Translations under genes and position numbers: made by a program
Part shown: one piece after another, positions 20,060 to 31,837 of the stretch
Layout of the letters: every line of letters begins with the position of its first letter
How positions within the stretch are numbered: position 1 is the stretch's first letter
Source: Trachythela sp. YZ-2020
Taxonomy: Eukaryota > Cnidaria > Anthozoa > Malacalcyonacea > Clavulariidae
NCBI GenBank assembly: GCA_016169945.1
Contig: JADLSH010000395.1
Span: 10,134,001-10,198,000, forward strand
DNA: 64,000 nucleotides
Reading direction: 5' to 3'
The notes under the pieces: model-generated
What the model was told of the DNA's origin: nothing
Database searches by the model: none
The model's input: only the letters and a program-made list of their open reading frames with translations

Positions 20060-21348
20060 TGCCTATGACATTGTTAAGTCTCACTTTGATGATTTTTCAT
20101 CTGAGAAAGAGCCATTATGTCTAATTATAAACAGTGTGGCAGGAACTGGTAAAAGTATCTTATTAATGTTATTAGAAATCTGTTGCAAAGTAAATGTGCT
20201 GTTACTGCTACCACAGGTAAAGCAGCTTATAATATTAGAGGTGTAACTGTGCATCCTCTGTTAAAGTTACCTATAGGATCAAGAAGTCATAAAGACCTGG
20301 CAGGACAAAGCTTGTGTAGATTACAAGAGTCTTAATAACATTGTATACATCATTATTGATGAATACTCCATGCTTGGCCAAGTTACTTTTGGTTGGATAG
20401 ACAAACGTTGCAAACAAGAAACTGGTTATAATGACAAAGTATTTGGAGGAAAATCTTTAAATTTAACAGGTGATCTAGGCCAATTGCCACCAGTAGCAGA
20501 TAAGCCTCTTTATCATGCAAAACTATCAAATGCTGTTGGTGAACAAGGTTATCAAACATATCATATGTTTGACAAAGTTGTTAACCTCACTGTAAATCAA
20601 CGCGTGCAAGGTATGACATCTGAAGAAGTACAGTTCAGAGATTTGTTGTTACATCTTCGCAAAGGTGACTCAACAGTCAACAACTGGAAATTACTTTTGG
20701 CACGTCAGCTATCAAATGCCACTAATATATGTGACTTTGAAGATTACACTAGACTCTTTTATAGTAATGAACAAGTTGCTAATTACAACCATGAGCAGCT
20801 AACAAAACTTGAGCATCCAATTTCTCATAATGCTCTCCATTCATCAGCATTGGCCAAAAAGATATCCTCAGACGATATGTCTGGGTTAGAACCGGTTGTG
20901 TTTCTATCAAAAGGTGCTAGGGTCATGTTAACCATGAATTTGTGGTCAAGTGTTGGCCTCTGCAATGGGGCTACTGGAACAGTTGTTGAAATTATCTTTC
21001 AAAACAACCATCAACCACCTGACTTGCCTATTGTGGTAATAGTAGAAGTTGAAAACTATAGAGGACCTGTTTTTAATGAAAGCAAACCATTGTGCATACC
21101 GATATATCGAATCACTGTCACATCACAGATGTGGTTTCCATGAGAGGCAACAGTTACCTCTTAGGCTTGCTTGGGCTTTAACAATACACAAGAGCCAAGG
21201 ACTTGCACTTCCAAAAGCATGGATAGGTATTGACCAATCTGAAAGAACTGCTTGCGTTTCTTATGTCGCTATTAGCAAAGTAAATTCACCTACCATACCA
21301 TGTCTGCTGAATTATGGATTGGACAATTCACTGGACAAATATGATTGA
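20052..21348 (+). pseudogene. PIF1-like helicase (stand-alone or Helitron-derived) relic
   Basis: An N-terminal Walker A block NSVAGTGKSILL lies at about 20130-20163. A frame change follows, then TATTGKAAYNIRGVTVHPLL and the Walker B IIIDEYSMLGQ near 20350. The main ORF (20370-21143) has NLTGDLGQLPPVADKPLYHA (motif III), VNLTVNQRVQG and FRDLLLHLRKGDSTVNNWKL. It ends by frameshift at about 21140, and the next frame carries LAWALTIHKSQGLALPKAWI (motif VI). The hAT MITE separates this from upstream sequence that continues the same reading (QLAYDIVKSHFDDFSSEKEP begins right after it). Cnidarian Helitrons carry similar PIF1 domains, but no Rep domain or Helitron terminus is visible. Confidence 0.75.
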
Positions 21349-21510
21349 TGAAACATCTGTATATATGGGGCAAAGAAGAAAGACAGTTATTGAACATTTG
21401 TTTACCAAAAAGCAAATACAGCCTCTACACCTTGTGAACAAGAACAGTCAACAAATGATATCAATGATGTCACAATTATTTACAGACATTTGCCAGTCTG
21501 TACTTCCAAG

Positions 21511-24213
21511 TTATTTTACTTCAGATGCCATTTGAAAGCTTTGTAGTAAAATTTTTATTGATGTTAAGAAGTTCAAATGCATTATGGTTGGTACCAAAAA
21601 TTCAGTGCTCCTTTCTGGCATACCTGACTTCTTAGGGCTTTTCTGCTGGCTCTGCACGTTGCTTGACTCCTCAGAGTTCGTCTCGACAGGTACATCAGAC
21701 GGTTCAGGATCTTGCATTTCTTCAAGAACATTCTGCTCAAGATCCCTTTCTTTTGTAGTTCTCGAGAACTTTCTGTTTCTTCTTAACAACTTGTCTCCAA
21801 CTCGCACAACATATGACCGAGGATCCGATTTCGGCGCACACATACCAGATTCTCATCTTCCATCTTTCTTAACTATGGTTGGTTGTACTCAAACGTTTTC
21901 ACCAACTTGCAGCTCAGGCAGGCCTACAGCACCTCTATCATAATACTGCTTTGCCTTTTGGCATTTCAGTTTTATCGTTTCCTGAACTCCTCCTTCTACT
22001 TTCGGTTTGAGTAACTGGTTCGCCGTTGGTAACAATGTTTGTGTCTGGCGAGACATCAGACGTTGAACAGGACTGCTTTTCATGTTCTCAGTGGGTGTAT
22101 TCCTCCAATCTAGAATGGCCTTCCACACGTCCTGCCCGCTTCGCCTAGCTCTTTTCATTAACTTCTTGGCAATCTTTGCAGCCGGTTCCACCTTACCATT
22201 AGATTGACTATGATATGACGATGAAGTTGTATGGCGTTGTTGTCTCCCCCAAGATGGCGTGAATATTTTCGCTGTAACATCTCAGGTTGCATTCTGGACT
22301 GTCAATTCTTCTCGAAAACACCAGAATTCTCTGATGGCTATAGGCACCTCCTATTGTGTCTCAGGTCAACCTGACAGAACGGTTGTTTTCAACATCTGTA
22401 ACACCATATCTTGGGTGGTATGTTGCTATGGTACCTGAAACATTCAGGAATGAAGTATGATTAACATTTTCGACTTCCTTTTCCACTTTGGTCTGTTGGC
22501 CAACACAGAAGATTTGCTCAGCCTTCATCTTGCTGCTGCCATTCCCAGTTTGAAGCAAGGATGCTCGAGAGAGTGTATCAGCTAAATACATCTCCTTTCC
22601 TTTCTTGTATCAAGGTTATATTTCTGAAGCTTCAACAACATTCTCTGAAGATGGTGAGGCACTGCTAGAAGGGACTTCTTGAAGATCACCTCCAGTGGCT
22701 TGTGGTCAGACTCAACAAAGACACTCTCTCTTCCATATACATATAGGTCAAACCTCTCGATCTGTGCATATATGCATAGGCTACAGGTTGCCCATTCTGA
22801 AGGAGTGTCGCTCCCAAACCAAGTGCATCACACTGAATGGAAACTGGTTCGTTAACAATACCTCAACACTGGATGATTCGTCACCAACTTCTTGATCATC
22901 TCTTCCGCTCTGTCATGCTGTGGTTGCCAACACCAGATAGCTCCCTTATCTGTAAGGGGTCGTAGTGGCTCGCTCACTTCTGATAGGTGGGGTAGAAACT
23001 TTGCCAAATAATGAATCCAAGTAGTCTCTGAACTGCTTGTACTCCTGGTATGGGCATCTCGCTCACTACTTGGATTATTTGAGGATCCAGACGAAGTCAA
23101 CAAATGACCCATCTACACTACCTTCGTCCTTCGTAACTTGAGCTTCTACTTGTTCAGCTTCAGACCGTGTTGTCTCGCTCTCTCCAGTACAGCTGTCAGG
23201 TTATCATCATGATCTGGAACTGCTTGTTCAGTTGTATCTCCTGATCCATAAACCAGAATATCATCTGCAATCACTTCGACTCCAGGCAATCCTTCAAACA
23301 CTTCATGTAATCATCTCTGAAACTCTTCTGTGGCAGTGCTCACCCCACTGTACCATTTGTTGCGGACCATCTATAATACTAAGACCCAGGGTTGCATACC
23401 ATTTCTTGCCTTCGGTTTTAACTGTCCCAACTTATTGCTCAACTTGGTAGATTGATTCATCCGATGACTGATCCACTGCATCACTCATCATTGCATTGAC
23501 ATCTTTCTTTTCTCTCTGCTTACAGACTTTTGCAATATGATGTTTCTTCTTACAGTTATTACATGTCACACCGTAAGCCGGGCATTGTTTCTTGTCTTTC
23601 TTGTGCTTTCCACCACAGTACTTACACGAGTCTTTATGGCTGTCCTTGTCTCTTTCGTTTCGTTTAACTGATCCATCATGTTTCTTTGCTCTTTTACACT
23701 TGCTTTCTCTTCTTGTGTAGTTGACCGCTGACATGCCTTGCTCACTGTTCATGGTTTTCCATTGGGCATTTGCTATTTCACTATTTCGACACATATCCAT
23801 CGCCTTTTGTAGGGTCAGATTCGGTTCTCTCAGCATTCGAGCCTTTGCACTACTGTCCTTAGCCCCCAACACCAAACGATCCCTAATCAATTTATTTTCA
23901 AGCTGTTCGAATTTACACGTAGCCGCCATTTGCTTTAACTTTGTAATATACTGATCGATAGTCTCTTCCTGCTCTTGTACACACATATTAAACTTAAATC
24001 TTTTGTATATCATGTTTCGAGTCGGTTCAAAATGTTTCTCGTGCTCATCTTTGCTAATGTCAATATGTTGATATATACGAAAACATTCTCTTCCATCACA
24101 GACATAAGCGTAGTGATTCGTGTTCCAGCTTCCTTTTTATCCAGACCAGTTGCAATTTCATAATTCTCATATTGTGCTCTGAAAAATGTCCAATTCTGGG
24201 CCAGGAAAGCCAT
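21511..24213 (-). pseudogene. Internally deleted Ty3/Gypsy retrotransposon gag-pol
   Basis: On the minus strand, gag starts at 24213 (MAFLAQNWTFFRAQYENYEI) and shifts frame at 24013. Its body has VCRNS-like helices and two zinc knuckles at about residues 130-170 (CKYCGGKHKKDKKQC and CNNCKKKHHIAKVC). Protease begins at about 23420 (EGKKWYATL) and is deleted into the middle of RT, where VIADDILVYGSGD at about 23250 is the catalytic YxDD block. RT thumb/RNase H (YLAKFLPHLSEVSEPLRPLT) follows at 23060, and a tether with YLADTLSRAS at 22590. The integrase core is deleted. The integrase C-terminal part at 22191-21511 has LDWRNTPTENMKSSPVQRLM and SYVVRVGDKLLRRNRKF. No 3' LTR is visible. It ends against the helicase relic. 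Confidence 0.85.
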
Positions 24214-24370
24214 TCGAAGCCATTTTAATCTGTATCAATCCTCGTTATTCAGCAGCCATCCACGCTGTTTACGCTATTTAGTATCATGATAGATATCTTT
24301 TCTGTTCATTTATGAGCTTATTTACTTAAATGAGCGTTTATCTTCAAGGCTATCTTACTCAAGATAAAGC

Positions 24371-24600
24371 ACACTCCTGACACCATGTTATGATGCCATT
24401 TTGTATACATAAAGAACAACAACTTTTATTATTATTCTAGCTATTTACACTTTCTAAGGACCTAGTGGAGACTAGGTCCAGTTTCACAAGTGTTGTAATC
24501 TCAAGTTTGACAACGAAATAAATTGATACATACAGTGTATCTTTGTATGTGTATAACTACAATGTGTAAAAATTGTGTATGTGCAAAAACAATATAGAGA
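24371..24600 (-). mobile_element. Gypsy primer-binding site and part of 5' LTR
   Basis: On the minus strand TGGTGTCAGGAGTGT (24385-24371) follows directly after ...CATCATAACA, which is a good LTR end (CA) plus primer-binding site. Upstream in the LTR are AATAATAAAAGTTGTTGTTC (a polyadenylation-type signal) and the 22-bp palindrome at 24468-24489. The outer LTR boundary is not certain; about 24600 is an estimate. It belongs to the gag-pol relic at 21511-24213. Confidence 0.55.
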
Positions 24601-24823
24601 CTACCTTCTGGATAGGTTAGTATTCTGTGCCTTCGGGCTCGTATTCCCACTGATCAATTTCTTGTTTCTCCCAAATGTCGGAGAATGTTTTATATTTCTT
24701 AAATAATCCCTCATTAATTGCAAAATTTTAATGAAAATCTTTCACAGATACTTTTTTTACTTTATAGTTTTTACATCAAACTTATTTTCCACCTCAAGGT
24801 AATTCCAGTAATAAAAACTATTT

Positions 24824-25953
24824 GTGTCATATTTTATCACACTGAAATTAGTATCTTTCAATATTTTCTCTGATAGCATAAGGAGAAACACTGAAGCAGG
24901 GCAAATGACCGGAGCCTTGTTTATTGATATAAGAAAGGCGTTTGATACTGTCCCACACCATGCTCTCATCTCGAAGCTTAGTAGGTTTGGCATAAAAGAA
25001 AAGTCACTGGAATGGTTTAAAAGCTACTTGTCGAGTAGAACTCAAGCTGTCTGTATTGGAAATGAATTGTCATCTCACAAGAATGTGCTTGTGGGGTACC
25101 GCAAGGTAGTGTACTTGGTCCAGTACTATTTATGCTGTATATCAATGACCTAGAATCTAGTGTCCAATTCTCTCAAGTCATGATGTACGCTGATGACACT
25201 GTGATTTATTATACATCCCGCAACTGTCAGAAATTGAACTTAAATTAAACCTAGATCTATGTACGTTGAATCAGTGGCTACATAGTAATAAGCTGATATT
25301 AAACGAGAAGAAAACAGAATTTAGGATCTTTGGCACTCGTCAACGGCTTATGCGTCAAAATAGTGATGAAATTGATGGAAATCGATGGAAATTCTATTAA
25401 ACGTACTGAAACTTTCAAATATCTTGGTGTTGTGCTTGACAGTACTCTGTCGTTTAACGAACATATACAGTGCGTGAAAAAGAAAGTTTCTAAAATGCTT
25501 GGGTTATTTTCAAGAATTAGGCCATTGCTAACTGTCGAGTCTGCAAATCGTATATACAAGGTTATGGTGCTTCCAGTGCTGGATTACTGTGACATTGTGT
25601 TTCATGAGTGCGGGCAGGGAAATCAAGATGAGTTGGAACGTTTACAAAGAAGAGCAAGTAGAATTGTTTATCGCAATTCAGGCTCGCTATCTACGAATGA
25701 TATCATTGATAAGCTTGGATGGGAAACTCTACATCAGAGAAGAGAAAATCACGTCTTGAAAGCGGTACAAAAATGTCTAGATAATGAAGTACCGAACTAT
25801 ATGTCTGATTATTTTAAAATTAAACGAAAGGACATTCATGACTATAATACGAGACATTGTGGAGATTTGGTGTTAGACAAAATCAAGCTTGAATGCACAA
25901 AACGTGCATTTTTTTACAAGGGAACAAAAATGTATAACAGTGTGAATCATTAA
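24824..25953 (+). pseudogene. LINE reverse transcriptase (CR1/jockey type), 5'-truncated
   Basis: RT palm block GALFIDIRKAFDTVPHHALI at about 24910-24965, then WFKSYLSSRTQAVCIGNEL. CGVPQGSVLGPVLFMLYIND reads across a frameshift at about 25090-25150, followed by MMYADDTVIYYTS, the catalytic YADD. The long ORF 25330-25953 carries the thumb and C-terminus (KYLGVVLDSTLSFNEHI, VMVLPVLDYCDIVFHE, HDYNTRHCGDLVL) and ends at 25951-25953. Endonuclease and ORF1 are absent. From 25954 to about 26250 is 3' UTR or flank without a gene. Confidence 0.85.
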
Positions 25954-26250
25954 TATTGACAGATATTTTAACAAATGACCACACTGCATATTAATATAAT
26001 GATCACGCATATATTTTTTATTCGTCTATCTCCATTTTTTACAGCAATATTGTGCATCATTTAACAATCATTTAGTAATCTTTTTCAAACATTTCTTGTG
26101 TTATATAGTACTCAGCATACAATGTATAACAAATTTCGTGTTTAAGGGCTGTCAACATATTCCCTGTTCCCATTTAACGTCCACCGGACTTAACTTCAGA
26201 CCCCCTCCCCCTCCTTAACGTCCACATACAATTTTTAATACTCTCCTGTA

Positions 26251-28728
26251 TTGTTGATATTGAGTCATATATGGTGCAGTCATCCTGAACGAATCAGACA
26301 GGTCGAAGTGTTGACGTCAGGTTTGTCCGATCGTTTGCCTATTGTTGCTGTACGAGTATACAAACCTCTTAAACACAATAAAGGTGAGCATCATAACATT
26401 ACGTACAGGGACTTAAAGAATTTGAATCAACAAGCATTTTGTGAGTCTTTGTTATCTGCCCCATGGGATTGTGCATTCATTTTTGAAGATCCTGATGACA
26501 TTGTTAATGCATGGTATAACATTTTTAATGATATTGTTGATCAACATGCGCCATTAAGACAAAAGCGAGTTAAAAGAAAGTCTCAACCTGATTGGTTTAA
26601 TAAAATTATTGAAGATGAGCTAAAGAAAAGAGACAAGCTACTCCATAAGGCTAGACAAACACAATCTGATTTTGATTGGTCAACTTTTAAAAAGGCGAAA
26701 AATAAAGTCACTAATTTACTACGAAAAACTAAACAAATGTTCTTTAAGAATAAAGTTGCGGAAAATAGAAACGATCCTAAAAAACTATGGCGCTTAATAC
26801 GAGAGCTTGATGGTGAGAACGCCTGCAAAGAAAAATTTAAATGGTGTTTGAATGACGGTGACAAGTCGGTAACAGACAAACATCAAATTGCTGAAATGTT
26901 TAACTCGTATTTTATCGAACAGCCGAAATCGATTTTAACTGAATTGATTAATGCCACTGGAAATTATATTTTCCCAGAGCAACAAGTCCATTCCCAGTTC
27001 GAAATTCCGCATATAACACCCGAGCAAATCAACGATTTTATGGATCAAATTCCTGTAGATAAAGCAACTGGTCCTGATGGTGTGGGTATATGGCTTCTCA
27101 AGTTAGCTTCTCCTGTGATATCAGAATTGCTTTGTAGAATAATAAATCACTGCATAACAACAGGCAAATTTCCAAGAAAGTGGAAGGAGGCAAGTGTCAC
27201 ACCTATCTACAAAGGCAAAGGCTGTAAAAGTGAAGCCTCAAACTTCAGACCCATATCAGTGTTACCTGTCTTGTCTAAGGTGTTTGAAAGGCACATTGCT
27301 ACATCATTACGTGCTCACCTGAAGGAGAATGTTCTGCTGTATGGATTACAGTCTGGCTTTCGGAAGTCATTCTCCACTGAAACTGCTTTAATTAGACTTC
27401 TAGATCAGTTGCTTTTTAACCTTGATGAAAACTGCGTCAGTGGCCTAGTCTTTGTCGATTATAAAAAAGCATTTGATCTAATACACCACAACATTTTGAT
27501 AAAGAAGCTTTATTCATATGGTATACATGGCCAATTTTTGGAATTGTTTGAAAGTTATCTTTCTGATCGATCTCAGTATGTCAACGTGGACGGTGCAAAG
27601 TCATCGACCAGACCTATAGAATGTGGTGTGCCCCAGGGATCAATCCTTGGGCCCCTTTTATTTATTATATTCATCAACGATCTTCCTGGTCAGATTTAAC
27701 ATTCTGTTGCAGATATCTATGCTGACGATACGACACTTAGCTATGCACATGATTACTCAACCGCTCCTCAGTCAATTACGGTGGAACTACAGAAGGATAT
27801 CACAAGTCTTGCAAATTGGTCAAGGATTAACCATTTGGTTTTGAATGAAGAGAAGACAAAAATTATGCTGAAGGGGGAAAAACTTGAGCAGGTCTCCTCG
27901 TTTAAATTGCTTGGAGTTACGGTCGATGATGAACTGAGCTTTGATGTACATGTAGACAATCTATGCAAGAAATTATCACAGAGAATCGTGGTACTCAGTA
28001 AAATAAAGCGCTGCCTTCCACAGAGAGCGCATTCTTTACTATAATGATATGATAAAACCAATAACACTCTATGGATCAGCTGTTTGGACAACTACCTCAA
28101 AGGAAAACTTAAACAGAGTTTTAAAGTTACAGAAGAGAGCAGCTCGGGTGATTTTAGATCTGGACACATCAGTGCGAACAGTTAATATGTTTAAGAAACT
28201 AAACTGGATCCCATATTACGAAGATGTGAAGATACTTAAAGCAACAATAGCCTATAAACGCATTAACAGTGAATCTCCTGACTATTTAGCGAATATGTTA
28301 AAACTAAATTCAAGTGTAAATAGTAGAGCTACTAGATATAGTAATCTTAACTTCCTGTGTCCTAAGTATAAGCGAGAAACTGAAGGTGGTCGTACATTTT
28401 CTGTTACGACCATAAAACAATGGAACCAGTTACCCAAGACAGTGCGTGAAAAGGAATCTGTGGCATCATTTAAACACAACATGAAACTGCTTTTTAAGGA
28501 GAGCTACGAAAACATTGATAATTTTATCATATAATCTTATATATTTAATAAATGTAAAATAGTATAATAGTCTTTTAACCTGAGTTTAGAAATATGTACA
28601 GTATATAAACATTAGTTCATAGGTTTATAGTTAGTATATTAGAATAGTTTGAGAGCCACAAATTTATCAGTGTAAACTGGCATGTGTATAACTCTCGTTA
28701 AATAAAGTCTTCATTCATTCATTCATGA
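26251..28728 (+). pseudogene. LINE ORF2, long RT with CATT-repeat 3' end
   Basis: The 482-codon ORF opens in the last part of the endonuclease (TSGLSDRLPIVAVRVY). It continues through a basic linker and RT: PVDKATGPDGVGIWLLKLAS, FRPISVLPVLSKVFERHIAT, GLQSGFRKSFSTETALIRLL, GLVFVDYKKAFDLIHHNILI and CGVPQGSILGPLLFIIFIND. A stop at 27697 precedes IYADDTTLSYAHDYS in the next frame (catalytic ADD). ORFs 27781-28044 and 28049-28534 continue the thumb and C-terminus (KPITLYGSAVWTTTSKENLN, LQKRAARVILD). The 3' UTR ends with AATAAAGTCTTCATTCATTC and tetranucleotide repeats, a CR1/L2-style tail. It is 5'-truncated with few lesions, so relatively young. Confidence 0.9.
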
Positions 28729-29370
28729 TTCCCCAAAGCACCCAGACCATGATTTCCCCCCGTCCCGGCTATTTGTTAATTCTTTCAGGATATATGTGCC
28801 TATGTCAACCCTCTGGTGAAGGTCCCCAAGCAAACCACAAGGAAACGGCTGAAAACGGAGAGTTGTTTAATAATGGTTCTGAAGCAGAAGACAATGAACT
28901 GTTGGTTCAACCTGGCCTAGCCTCAGATGCAACAGCTGTTGATGAAGGAGCGTGCATCCAGCTCACCCAGATGCCATTTGAAGGATTGACAAATGTGCCT
29001 CACGCACGACAAGATTGGAAGAGTACACTTGAAGGTCCCACATACTGGCTCAGCAGTTGTCACCATATGAGCAAGTGCTTTTCACAGTTCAACAATTTAA
29101 TACCACATGAATTATATATACGGCCAATGCTGGAGACAAGTGTCAAGAACAGAAAGACTGTTGCTGTTATTATCACTGACAACTGTCCTGATTTGAATCC
29201 GTCATCCCTCCTGAATGCAATATTTTATGAGATCATGGAGAGATCTAAATCTAGATATGCTCTTAATTTTCACTTATGCTGCTCACTTCTCTGCATACAC
29301 CCAATCGAGCATATTTGGAGTCCCTTAACAAAAAGGCTTTCTTCAGCGAGGCTGCCTACAGTTGCCTAGC
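28729..29370 (+). pseudogene. DDE-like domain fragment of a transposon-type protein
   Basis: An open frame of 214 codons begins right after the LINE tail. The informative part is RKTVAVIITDNCPDLNPSSL (a TDNxPD block) and CIHPIEHIWSPLTKRL, which resembles the third catalytic region PIExxWxPL of IS630/Tc1-like DDE enzymes. The N-terminal 80 residues are acidic and unassigned. A frameshift or gap follows at about 29370. The C-terminal continuation is the zinc-finger relic at 29640-30150. Catalytic completeness cannot be judged. The LINE probably inserted at or near its 5' side. Confidence 0.45.
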
Positions 29371-29639
29371 AAGGCTCCTTGCAATATGGCATTGAAGAGC
29401 GATGAGCGAAAGGAGGAGGCAGTTGTTTTGGTACAGCCATAAAATAAGTTTCTGAAACTTACTGGAAGGATGTGTGTTTTGATGGTCATCTGCAAAAAGC
29501 TGTGGGAGTGCCCTGCATTCAAAGAGAAGAAAGCTTGTATTTAGAAAGATCACGATAAAGTGGCCCTTTTCTTAAGTAAACCTGTGTGTCAACTTAGAGA
29601 CTCAAATGAGTCCCTAGAGGAGATGACATTCCCCTGTTT

Positions 29640-30150
29640 CGTCGCAAAAAACGGCACATCTCTCTGTTTTATCGCAAGCAGAAGAATGGAAAGGGACAAT
29701 GTTCAGCTACCAAATGTGTATGCAAACACCCAAGCACTGCAAATGCTTCAGGTGGACCTAGTGAATGCGGATTGATATTCACTTCCAAACGAAAGCTGGC
29801 AAAACATCAGAGAGGCCCGTCATAGAAACAGAGATGCCAAACAGCCACCCGCTGGTCCCTCTAACAAGAAAACTAGGAGTCAGGCCTATATCCAGTCCTT
29901 TCTACATCGGTATCTGCACCTGCAGCCGAAACATTGTGGTAACAACAAACCATTGCCTCATTCAAGTGATTCTGATGAGAGCGATACTGGCATTGACAGA
30001 TGTCATGTTTGCCGAGGAACGGAAGAGGATGACAAATAAATTGTTTTGTGGATTTCATGTGACAATTGTGAGGCGTGGTACCACTTTAATTGCATTCCAA
30101 ATACACACAACTTGCCATGCAGTAATTTGTTTATTTTATAGATACAGAGA
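29640..30150 (+). pseudogene. C2H2 + PHD-finger relic continuing the DDE-like gene
   Basis: Reading one continuous frame through about 29665-30140 gives GQCSATKCVCKHPSTANASG, then ECGLIFTSKRKLAKHQREAR (C2H2-like), a basic linker PPAGPSNKKTRSQAYIQSFL and an acidic stretch. It ends in a PHD finger: DRCHVCRGTEEDDK, a stop at about 30037, then WISCDNCEAWYHFNCIP. The Cx2C...Cx2C-x4-Hx2C spacing and the Trp two residues before the His are PHD hallmarks. Alternative-frame ORFs of 71 and 131 codons over the same bases are shadows. PHD fingers read histone tails; here it would be a transposase accessory or host-derived domain. Confidence 0.5.
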
Positions 30151-30429
30151 TTTCTTATGAAATGAAAGCCACTTAAGTGCATGTATGCCTTGATGAAATC
30201 AACAACACAAATTTAATCACTCAAAGTGAAACACAAACTCACAAGATATTTAATATATGGCAAAGCCAAACTCAATTATTCTCAACAATATTATCAATAT
30301 AACATTTTTTGAATTTGTTCCTGTAAAAGCGAGTTACATAAAGTTAGTCTACTCATTGTCCGAGTCGCTGTCCAAAATTTTAGTCGCTTCCAAGTTTGTT
30401 TCATTGCTGCATTTACCAAAGCGTCTGTG

Positions 30430-31050
30430 ACTGGTTGAGAGTATTTATTTTGATGGGAAAATTGCCGCTTGGATAACTGCTCCACTGGATAGATCCATGC
30501 TTTGCTTCCCAGCAGAGGAGGATGATGAGCAGGCCGCTGCTTCGCTCGACGAGGATGATGAGTTTCCTGCCACCAAACCACTTAACAACTTGCACATATG
30601 CATTTGTTGATTTGTCGAAACACTGCTGTAGTTTTCAATACTTTTCAAATTCTTATGGCCGAAGCTGTGCAATATGCGTGGGTGGAACATCACTCTCACT
30701 GAGCCTTTGGACCATTCTCTCTTTTGCAGACATCCTTTTCACTAAACTATTGAGTTTGTTCACGCCAATGGCACCAGATGTAAACCGGATTTAGTTTCAG
30801 CAGAATCTGTAGCTTTAAAATTGTTAACTGTCAAATAAAAGGGGGCATCCTCGTAATTCATCTCTTGGTCTTTTCTCTGAGAATTTTTTTTAAACTGCAA
30901 CAGGATGTTTTTCGCTTCCATGGATAACAAACATTTTCGGCGGAACTGTAATCTGAGCCAGTTCTAGTTTGTCTTGTCCCTGGGCTGTTTTGTAATGTTT
31001 AACATCTCCCCAGCACATGTCAATGTTTCTTGCAACCTCTGAGACCAAAA
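30430..31050 (-). pseudogene. Crypton-type tyrosine recombinase (DUF3504) relic
   Basis: The minus-strand pieces fit the QRICH1/ZMYM/Crypton DUF3504 domain. At about 31030-30900: MCWGDVKHYKTAQGQDKLEL and then a stop. At about 30790-30690: GAIGVNKLNSLVKRMSAKER and MVQRLSESDVPPTHIAQL. After a one-base shift: HSFGHKNLKSIENYSSVSTN, whose GHKN and Tyr (IENYS) correspond to the conserved GH and catalytic tyrosine. A poly-Ser tract follows. The segment expected to contain the second catalytic His-Arg pair (NHSxRKT) is missing between KRMSAKER and MVQRL. Multiple stops make it a pseudogene. Confidence 0.65.
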
Positions 31051-31305
31051 TGAAGACACTTGTTTAACCAGAGGGTGTTTAACAATGCTTCAGGCTTTCA
31101 ATACGGAGTATTCTCTTCTCGGATAGCTTTCACTTTTTAAGTGCCATTCAAAGCTTGCCACTAAACTTCGAAGTGACGTTGGCACAACTATGACAATAAT
31201 ACATAATATGAACATACACAATTTTCAGCTATCTCTCTTGACAATAACGAGGGCATATCAACTTCAATTCTGTCATCAAACTGCACAACAACTTTGTTCG
31301 AAATC

Positions 31306-31365
31306 GCAATTCCTGCCAGGGACCTATAGTTGCATTTTTCGCAGCTGTTCCTGGTTAGGTCTAAT
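31306..31365 (+). mobile_element. SINE body fragment
   Basis: GCAATTCCTGCCAGGGACCT followed by ATTTTTCGCAGCTGTTCCTG and GTTAGGTC matches, in sense orientation, the non-tRNA part of the SINE at 45000-45099 (reverse strand there). The tRNA-like head is absent. Confidence 0.6.
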
Positions 31366-31486
31366 AAATGTATATAATATAACCCTTCAACTATTATTCA
31401 ATCGAGTGAGATGCCAACAAAATTTGATATTTACCCATAACCTAACATGGCAGTACCATGAACTTGTGGTTAGAGCTCAACAGCTG

Positions 31487-31620
31487 GACTCTGTAGCTCA
31501 GTTGGTTAGAGCGCTGCACCGGAATCACAGGGCCACAGATTCAATTCCTGCCAGGGACCTATTTTCCTATTATAATTCCTGCCGGTTTCAATACCTATGC
31601 CAGGGACATAGGCATTTTTG
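31487..31620 (+). mobile_element. tRNA-derived SINE head
   Basis: TAGCTCAGTTGGTTAGAGC (31494-31512) is a typical internal promoter A box, and GATTCAATTCC (31538-31548) a B box. The anticodon arm is decayed and there is no matching 3' acceptor strand, so it is not a functional tRNA gene. A body with CCTGCCAGGGAC repeated twice follows. A second copy in opposite orientation is at 45000-45099. Confidence 0.8.
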
Positions 31621-31696
31621 AAAATGCCTAAAATTAGTATAAATCGGCCTATCAAATAAACATTTCACTTTGTTCTTGTCAACACAACACACAAAA

Positions 31697-31788
31697 AAAT
31701 ATTTATTTACACATTGACTGATATATTTACACATTGACTGATATATTTACACATTGACTGATTTATTTACACATTGACTGATTTATTC
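31697..31788 (+). repeat. Short tandem repeat, unit about 21 bp
   Basis: ATTTACACATTGACTGAT with a short AT spacer occurs four times in a row and then decays. It lies at the 3' side of the mariner-type relic on the other strand. Confidence 0.85.
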
Positions 31789-31837
31789 AGCTTGTCCTTG
31801 AACACCTATACAGCGTCTTGCCCTGCTAACCATACCA

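Noticed and set aside
31487..31560. Functional tRNA gene
   Set aside because: Acceptor ends do not pair and the anticodon loop is decayed; a second copy with a common non-tRNA body shows it is a SINE.
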